Below, piece by piece: positions 63,691-64,000 of a stretch of 64,000 nucleotides of DNA. The translations under genes and the position numbers were made by a program. A model generated the notes under the pieces. That model searched no databases, was not told the origin of the DNA, and was given only the letters and a program-made list of their open reading frames with translations. Each line of letters starts with the position of its first letter. Position 1 is the first letter of the stretch. The stretch is from Sinotaia quadrata (lineage: Eukaryota; Mollusca; Gastropoda; Architaenioglossa; Viviparidae): NCBI GenBank assembly GCA_028829895.1, contig CM054179.1:71920391-71984390 (forward strand). Reading direction: 5' to 3'.

Positions 63691-64000
63691 GTCACTTACA
63701 GATAATCGACCTCACAGTCTCAGACAATGACATCAAAATTCTTAAAATAATCACGATTTAATATAGCTTAAAATGTAAGGCGTTAATATAATACAAGAAA
63801 AATGAAATCCAAAATTGGTTTCAAACACGTACCAGCATTGTGAGAGAACGATTTGTGTAAATTTAGTGGAATTATATGATCGTTCATAACTTATTTGTCT
63901 CAACTAATAAAATGTCCGTCTGTTGTTAATCACATTCTTCGGTTATTACCATAATTATATGTACATATGCATTAATAAAAATCATTATCCAGGTCACAGG

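Overview
This is eukaryotic, intron-rich, AT-rich DNA. It has long tetranucleotide, dinucleotide and minisatellite arrays, LINE remnants and GT-AG-bounded exons, and no bacterial-style operons. The LINE tails followed by (GATA)n and the secreted sushi-type exons suggest an invertebrate, plausibly a mollusc. The taxon is an inference, not a demonstration.

Layout. The window holds three direct tandem copies of one large unit plus the start of a fourth: unit A about 1-19170, unit B about 19171-36326, unit C about 36327-61890 and unit D about 61890-64000. Unit C is longer because about 10 kb of unrelated sequence (about 46130-56460) replaces about 0.8 kb of the standard unit. Every gene-like signal lies on the minus strand, so a gene starting in one unit would run leftward into the unit before it. 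Per unit, the visible signals are: a signal-peptide exon (7310-7373, 23573-23696, 39832-39955); a sushi/CCP exon in unit A only (6652-6843); a 128-nt cysteine-containing exon (18678-18805, 35887-36014, 61730-61857); an 80-codon PLPN/ING exon (near 18047, 35249, 60897); and three smaller phase-compatible candidate exons near 13.2, 10.5 and 10.1 kb of unit A and their counterparts. No full-length gene can be assembled with confidence. The two 3' groups do not join in phase to the signal exon, so missing exons or decayed copies are likely.

History. Left of a point near 27950-27998 unit B matches unit C; right of it unit B matches unit A. This A / (C-left + A-right) / C order is what one unequal crossover between two older units would leave. 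The marker insertions agree. An LTR-like element with a 5-bp target duplication is in A-right and B-right, with its empty site in C. A 60-nt in-frame insertion in the signal exon is in B-left and C-left only. The sushi exon and a 2.3-kb insertion are in A-left only. The sushi exon is missing exactly where two GATA arrays in unit A correspond to one array in B and C.

Mobile and repeated DNA includes 3' ends of a non-LTR retrotransposon with (GATA)n tails, a second LINE C-terminal fragment, an LTR-like element of about 2.1 kb and a hAT-like terminus. There are many minisatellites of 40, 42, 48, 50, 58, 60 and 63 bp, including an array of 17 identical 60-bp copies. The region reads as a young, rapidly rearranging cluster of small secreted-protein genes, several probably pseudogenic.
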